DNA of 64,000 bases from Nocardioides ginsengisegetis (lineage in GTDB: Bacteria; Actinomycetota; Actinomycetes; Propionibacteriales; Nocardioidaceae). Positions 60,611-64,000 of the stretch are shown here, piece by piece. Within the stretch, counting starts at the first letter, position 1; each line of letters opens with the position of its first letter. The notes beneath the pieces were generated by a model. It had not been told where the DNA came from, did no database searches, and saw only the letters and a program-made list of their open reading frames with translations. Position numbers and translations under genes: made by a program. Location of the stretch: the NCBI RefSeq assembly GCF_014138045.1, contig NZ_JACGXA010000001.1:3519001-3583000 (forward strand). The letters are read 5' to 3'.

Positions 60611-61855
60611 GTGCCCACCCTGGTCGACCGCTACCTGCCACCCACTCCGCTGGCGCGGCGGCTGTCCGCCCAGTCGATCCTGTTCGCGGTGGGCGAGGGC
60701 TTCTTCCTCACCGGCAGCGCGGTGTTCTTCACCCACGTCGTGGGCCTCTCGGCCGCCCAGGTCGGCCTCGGCCTGACCATCGCCGGGGTCGTCTCCTTCT
60801 TCTTCGCAGTGCCGCTCGGCCGCCTCGCCGACCGGGTCGGCCCCAAGAGGATGTGGGCGCTCGGGGCACTTGCCGAGGCGCTGCTCTACCTCGCGTGGCC
60901 GTGGATCCACGGCTTCCCGACGTACGTCGCGATGATGATCGTGCTCGAGCTGGTCGGCGGCGCCGGCGGCGCGGGCCGGGGTGCCTACACGCTCGACATC
61001 TTCACCCGCGAGGAGCGGGTCCGGTCGCTGGCGTTCATGCGGTCGGCGCTCAACATCGGCTTCACGCTGGGCGCACTGATGGGCGGCCTGGCGCTGGCGA
61101 CCAACAGCGACACGGTGATCCGGCTGGTGCCGCTCGCCGCGGGCGCGATCCTCGGCCTCAACGCCCTGCTCATCTCGCGGCTCCCCTCCGCGTCCCACGA
61201 CGAGACCGCGGTGGCGCCCAAGAAGCAGCTGATCACGCCGGGCGCCCTGCGCAACCGTGCGTTCCTCGCGCTCAACGTCTGCGACGGCGTGCTCGGCACC
61301 AACCAGGTGCTGCTCAACGTGGTCATCCCGCTCTGGCTGGTCCAGGAGACCGACGCCCCGCGGGTGCTGCTCGCCTGGCTCTTCGGCACCAACACGGTCC
61401 TCGCCGTCCTGCTGCAGGTCTCGGCCTCGCGGGGCGCCGAGACGGTGCCCGGCGCGCTGCGGGCGGCCCGGATCAGCGGCGCCTTCTTCGTGCTGTCCTG
61501 CCTGGTCGTGCTGGTCACCCACGACACGATCGGCTGGGTCACCATCGTGCTCGTCTGGGCCGGCCACGTGACGGTCACGGGCGCGGAGCTCTTCCAGTCC
61601 GCGGCCCACTGGGGCCTGGTGGCCGAGCTGTCCGACCCCGACCGCCGCGGCGAGTACCAGGGCGCGGCGCGGCTCGGCGGCACCCTCGGCTCGGTGTGGG
61701 CGCCCGCGGCGTACACGTTCCTCGCCATCGAGTGGGGCACGCCCGGCTGGCTGCTCATCGGCGCCATCGTGGTGGTCGCGGTCATCGGCATCCACCCGGC
61801 CGCGCGCGCGGCCGAGCGCTACCTGGAGCGGCACTCCGCGGTCCCGGCTGCTTGA
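60611..61855 (+). CDS. MFS transporter
   Basis: A 414-residue major facilitator protein with about 12 helices. Helix 2-3 loop PLGRLADRVGPKRMW (near 74-88) is the family motif (G-x-x-x-D-R-x-G-x-R/K). Other features are GGAGGAGRGAYTLDIFTREERVRSLAFMRSALNIGFTLGALMGGLA and ADHWGLVAELSDPDRRGEYQGAARLGGTLGSVW. Substrate unknown. GTG 60611 is chosen because TTGAAT ends 8 bases before it; GTG 60593 would add six residues. Lies between menE and menA, but a link to menaquinone is not shown. Confidence 0.85.
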   Translation: MPTLVDRYLPPTPLARRLSAQSILFAVGEGFFLTGSAVFFTHVVGLSAAQVGLGLTIAGVVSFFFAVPLGRLADRVGPKRMWALGALAEALLYLAWPWIHGFPTYVAMMIVLELVGGAGGAGRGAYTLDIFTREERVRSLAFMRSALNIGFTLGALMGGLALATNSDTVIRLVPLAAGAILGLNALLISRLPSASHDETAVAPKKQLITPGALRNRAFLALNVCDGVLGTNQVLLNVVIPLWLVQETDAPRVLLAWLFGTNTVLAVLLQVSASRGAETVPGALRAARISGAFFVLSCLVVLVTHDTIGWVTIVLVWAGHVTVTGAELFQSAAHWGLVAELSDPDRRGEYQGAARLGGTLGSVWAPAAYTFLAIEWGTPGWLLIGAIVVVAVIGIHPAARAAERYLERHSAVPAA

Positions 61856-61857
61856 AT
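61852..61857 (+). promoter_or_regulatory. -10-like TTGAAT, leaderless start at menA
   Basis: TTGAAT ends 6 bases before GTG 61864, with no Shine-Dalgarno sequence. It overlaps the stop of the MFS gene. It is weaker than TAnnnT boxes elsewhere. Confidence 0.4.
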
Positions 61858-61863
61858 CCTCCG

Positions 61864-62739
61864 GTGGCAACACCGAAGCAGTGGCTCGCCGGCGCGCGGC
61901 CCCGCACCCTCCCGGCCGCCGTCTCCCCCGTCCTGGCCGGCACCGGCGTCGCGGCGTGCGCCGACGGCGCGGTCTGGTGGAAGGCCCTGCTCGCCCTCGT
62001 GGTGAGCCTGGCGCTGCAGGTGGCGGTCAACTACGCCAACGACTACTCCGACGGGATCCGCGGCACCGACGACGAGCGGGTCGGCCCGATGCGGCTGGTC
62101 GGCTCGGGTGCCGCCTCCCCGCGGGCCGTGAAGACCGCGGCCTTCCTAGCGTTCGGCGCGGCCGGCGCGGCCGGCCTCGTGCTCGCCGCCACGACCGCCT
62201 GGTGGCTGGTCGCCGTCGGCCTGGTGAGTGTGGTCGCCGCCTGGTACTACACCGGCGGCTCGAAGCCCTACGGCTACCTCGGCCTCGGCGAGGTGATGGT
62301 GTTCGTCTTCTTCGGCCTGGTCGCGGTCATCGGCACCACCTACGTGCAGACGGAGACGTGGGAGTGGGCGGCGTTGTGGGCGGCGGTCGGCATCGGCGCG
62401 CTCGCCTGCGCGATCCTGGTGGTCAACAACCTGCGCGACATCCCCACCGACACCGTGGCCGGCAAGCGCACCCTGGCCGTGCTGCTGGGCGACGCCCGCA
62501 CCCGTGGGCTCTACGCGTTGCTGGTCCTCGCGGCCGCCGTCGCGGTGGTCGCGGTCGCCTCGACCACGACGTGGTGCGCACTGGTCGGGCTGCTGTTCCT
62601 GGCCGTCACGGTCCGGGCGCTGCGGACCGTGCTCGGCGGGGCGACCGGCCCGGGGCTGATCCCGGTGCTGCAGCAGACCGGCCTCGCCGAGCTGCTGTGG
62701 GCCGCGCTCGTGGCGGTGGCGCTCGTCGCCTGCCGCTGA
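61864..62739 (+). CDS. menA: 1,4-dihydroxy-2-naphthoate polyprenyltransferase
   Basis: Membrane prenyltransferase (291 residues, about nine helices) that attaches the polyprenyl chain to the naphthoate ring. NYANDYSDGIRGTDDERVGPMRLVGSG (near 53-78) has the aspartate-rich prenyl-diphosphate site; VNNLRDIPTDTVAGKRTLAVLLGD (near 182-205) is the second Asp motif. GARPRTLPAAVSPVLAGTGVA is the start. It is the seventh menaquinone gene in the window, with polyprenyl synthase, menD, menC, menE, menF and menG. Confidence 0.95.
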   Translation: MATPKQWLAGARPRTLPAAVSPVLAGTGVAACADGAVWWKALLALVVSLALQVAVNYANDYSDGIRGTDDERVGPMRLVGSGAASPRAVKTAAFLAFGAAGAAGLVLAATTAWWLVAVGLVSVVAAWYYTGGSKPYGYLGLGEVMVFVFFGLVAVIGTTYVQTETWEWAALWAAVGIGALACAILVVNNLRDIPTDTVAGKRTLAVLLGDARTRGLYALLVLAAAVAVVAVASTTTWCALVGLLFLAVTVRALRTVLGGATGPGLIPVLQQTGLAELLWAALVAVALVACR

Positions 62740-62763
62740 CGGGCCGCAGGGGCGGGATCGACG

Positions 62764-62769
62764 TACGCT
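62764..62769 (+). promoter_or_regulatory. -10 box TACGCT, leaderless start at 62776
   Basis: TACGCT ends 6 bases before ATG 62776. It supports the 43-residue ORF as an expressed gene. Confidence 0.5.
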
Positions 62770-62775
62770 TCAGGC

Positions 62776-62907
62776 ATGTGGTTCCTGATCGTCGTCGCCC
62801 TCGTGGTGGCCGTCGTGGTCGCGTGGCGGATGCGTGTCCCGCTCCTCGCGAAGATCCTCGGCCAGTCCGAGGGTCGCATCAACCGGCAGCTCAACCGCCG
62901 CCGCTGA
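62776..62907 (+). CDS. 43-residue small membrane protein
   Basis: MWFLIVVALVVAVVVAWRMR is one membrane helix, followed by a short basic tail (VPLLAKILGQSEGRINRQLN then RRR). The charge pattern indicates the tail stays in the cytoplasm. A good -10 box lies 6 bases upstream, and the frame ends in a proper stop just before the convergent DUF4229 gene. The family and function are unknown. It follows menA closely, but has its own promoter. Confidence 0.6.
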   Translation: MWFLIVVALVVAVVVAWRMRVPLLAKILGQSEGRINRQLNRRR

Positions 62908-62926
62908 GGCTGCTGCTGGCCCTGCC

Positions 62927-63196
62927 TCAGACCTGGGGCTCGTCGGCGTCCTCGCGCGCCCGCATCTCCTCGAAGCGGGACGTCGCGCGGCGCGCCCGCT
63001 CGTCGACCCGGCGGGCGAACGCCTCTCGCTGCCGGTTGAGCAGGAAGTACGACGCCACCCCGCTCAGCACGAACGAGATGACGATCGCCCAGATGTCGAC
63101 CTGGTGGAACGCGAGCAGCCAGATGCCGGTGACGAGCGCCGAGCACGCAACGAACAGGGCGATCCTCAAACCGGTGTAAACCACGAACTCCTTCAC
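62927..63196 (-). CDS. DUF4229-type small membrane protein
   Basis: An 89-residue protein with two helices (LRIALFVACSALVTGIWLLAF and IWAIVISFVLSGVASYFLLN) and an Arg/Glu-rich C-terminal tail (QREAFARRVDERARRATSRF, then EEMRAREDADEPQV). This arrangement matches DUF4229, a small actinobacterial family without a known role, often near menaquinone or cytochrome assembly genes. GTG start with -10 box TACTCT 6 bases ahead. Confidence 0.8.
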   Translation of the reverse strand: MKEFVVYTGLRIALFVACSALVTGIWLLAFHQVDIWAIVISFVLSGVASYFLLNRQREAFARRVDERARRATSRFEEMRAREDADEPQV

Positions 63197-63202
63197 CCGT
63201 TC

Positions 63203-63234
63203 AGAGTAGGCGGTGACCAGGTGGCGCCTACATT
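63203..63234. promoter_or_regulatory. back-to-back leaderless promoters
   Basis: TACTCT (63203-63208, minus strand) is 6 bases before the DUF4229 GTG, and TACATT (63229-63234, plus strand) is 6 bases before GTG 63241. The 44-base space holds both, so the two polymerase sites overlap. Confidence 0.55.
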
Positions 63235-63240
63235 GGAGGG

Positions 63241-63441
63241 GTGCTGAAGTTCCTGATCGTCGTGATCCTGATCGCGATCGCCGTCTACATGACGACCCGC
63301 GTGATCCAGCGCCGCGGGATCATGCCGCCCGCACCCCGCGCCCCGCGCACCCCGCCCCGGCCGTTCGGGCCCGACGACGACCCGGACTTCCTCCGCGACC
63401 TCGACCGGCGGCGCAAGCACCCCGAGGACCCCGACGCCTGA
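63241..63441 (+). CDS. 66-residue membrane protein
   Basis: MLKFLIVVILIAIAVYMTT is a single helix; the rest is Pro/Arg-rich (PPAPRAPRTPPRPFGPDDDP, then DFLRDLDRRRKHPEDPDA). The negative charge followed by basic clusters suggests a cytoplasmic tail. It is small and of unrecognised family; similar short proteins occur near cytochrome c assembly genes in actinobacteria. GTG start, leaderless. Confidence 0.75.
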   Translation: MLKFLIVVILIAIAVYMTTRVIQRRGIMPPAPRAPRTPPRPFGPDDDPDFLRDLDRRRKHPEDPDA

Positions 63442-63484
63442 GCGGCTCCACCGGGTGCCTCACCGGGCGCCCGGAGCCCCCGCC

Positions 63485-63572
63485 GCTTCACCATGTGAAG
63501 GTGTCGAAGCGTCACTTCTCATGGTGAGCTCGCCGGGTGAAGTGACGGCTCACCCACTTCTCATGGTGAAGC
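63485..63572. repeat. intergenic palindromic repeat element
   Basis: The 11-bp arms GCTTCACCATG (63485-63495) and CATGGTGAAGC (63562-63572) are exact inverses bounding 88 bases. Inside, CACTTCTCATGGTGA occurs twice (63513-63527 and 63555-63569), and GGGTGA/TCACCC form another stem (63535-63555). It lies between the convergent 66-residue ORF and ccsB. It may serve as a bidirectional terminator or be a repetitive intergenic element. Confidence 0.6.
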
Positions 63573-63604
63573 TGTGACGGCCAGCCCCACACGACCACCC
63601 CGGC

Positions 63605-64000
63605 TCACTTCAGCTGGGAGATCTCCGGCGCCGCGTAGGAGTGCTGGCTGGTGCTCGAGAAGTAGTTGATCCCGATGAAGTTGAACCACAGGGTGGCCAG
63701 GCCGAGCAGCGCGAGGAGGGCGGCGTTGCGCCCCTTCCAGCCGGCGGTCGACCGGGCGTGCAGGTAGGCCGCGTAGACGACCCAGGTGATGAACGCCCAG
63801 ACCTCCTTGGGGTCCCAGTTCCAGTAGGACGACCACGCCTGGTGCGCCCAGATCGGGCCCGTGATCAGCACGGCGAAGGTCCACACCGGGAAGCCGAAGG
63901 CGTGGATCCGGTAGGAGACCCGGTCCAGCACGGCCAGCGACGGCACGCGCGCGAGCGGCCCCGTCTCCGCCCCGCCCCACTTGGCCTTGGCGAGGTAGAT
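63605..64000 (-). CDS. ccsB: CcsA/ResC-type cytochrome c assembly protein, truncated by window edge
   Basis: The 3' part of a haem-delivery protein for cytochrome c maturation (System II). The visible 131 residues include YWNWDPKEVWAFITWVVYAAYLH, the haem-binding tryptophan-rich motif of CcsA/ResC/CcsB, then WFNFIGINYFSSTSQHSYA. Four or five helices are seen. The frame is open to the end of the window and its start lies further right. Partner resB/ccsA genes should lie upstream. Naming in actinobacteria varies (ccsA, ccsB, resC). Confidence 0.9.
   Translation of the reverse strand: MYLAKAKWGGAETGPLARVPSLAVLDRVSYRIHAFGFPVWTFAVLITGPIWAHQAWSSYWNWDPKEVWAFITWVVYAAYLHARSTAGWKGRNAALLALLGLATLWFNFIGINYFSSTSQHSYAAPEISQLK

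Overview
The window is high-GC DNA with dense, short-spaced genes, many GTG starts, 1- to 4-base overlaps between operon genes and many promoters whose -10 box lies 6-8 bases before the start codon. Together with a proton-pumping NADH dehydrogenase paired with menaquinone synthesis, this indicates an aerobic actinobacterium. Gene content resembles Nocardioides and relatives (inference from familiarity; no search was run). No prophage, transposase, CRISPR array or rRNA was seen. One tRNA (Tyr, GTA) is present.

Layout. 1-5.1 kb: the end of a KDPG aldolase gene, DNA glycosylase Tag, an ArsR-type repressor with a clear palindromic operator and its SRPBCC/DinB-like fusion partner, a flavodoxin-like reductase, a TfoX-domain protein and a pirin. 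5.1-7.5 kb: a YdeP/FdhF-type molybdopterin oxidoreductase. 7.5-10.9 kb: homogentisate (tyrosine/phenylalanine) catabolism, with hmgA divergent from an unknown gene that overlaps fahA. 10.9-14.8 kb: an F420-type nitroreductase homologue, a phosphodiesterase, a ZIP transporter and a GH13 glucosidase.

14.8-17.4 kb is the most unusual part. Three copies of a roughly 147-base upstream module (R1-R3) have the same internal order and nearly identical spacing to an ATG. They stand before a cluster of tiny genes and a secreted beta-helix protein with a Pro/Thr repeat linker. I recognise no described class for the module or the small peptides.

17.4-27.8 kb: tRNA-Tyr, a YajQ-family protein, the cysP-T-W-A sulfate importer, 2-oxoglutarate:ferredoxin oxidoreductase (two subunits), RarD, and a long-chain polyprenyl diphosphate synthase that overlaps nuoN. 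27.8-43.3 kb: the complete 14-gene nuoA-N operon on the minus strand, with a candidate Rex site upstream of nuoA and a repeat-like element between nuoA and nuoB. 43.5-64 kb: menG, an L,D-transpeptidase, menF, alkaline phosphatase, a Baeyer-Villiger-type monooxygenase, small metabolic genes, a GH3 enzyme, a CPA1 antiporter fused to a zinc finger, an AraC-DinB fusion, the menD-menC-menE operon, an MFS transporter, menA, small membrane proteins and the 3' part of a CcsA/ResC-type cytochrome c assembly gene.

The main theme is respiration. Complex I, the quinone side-chain synthase, the quinone head-group genes and a cytochrome c maturation gene lie within about 37 kb. The ferredoxin-linked KorAB and the homogentisate pathway supply reducing power and TCA intermediates. 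All functions are read from protein motifs and context; none was checked against a database.
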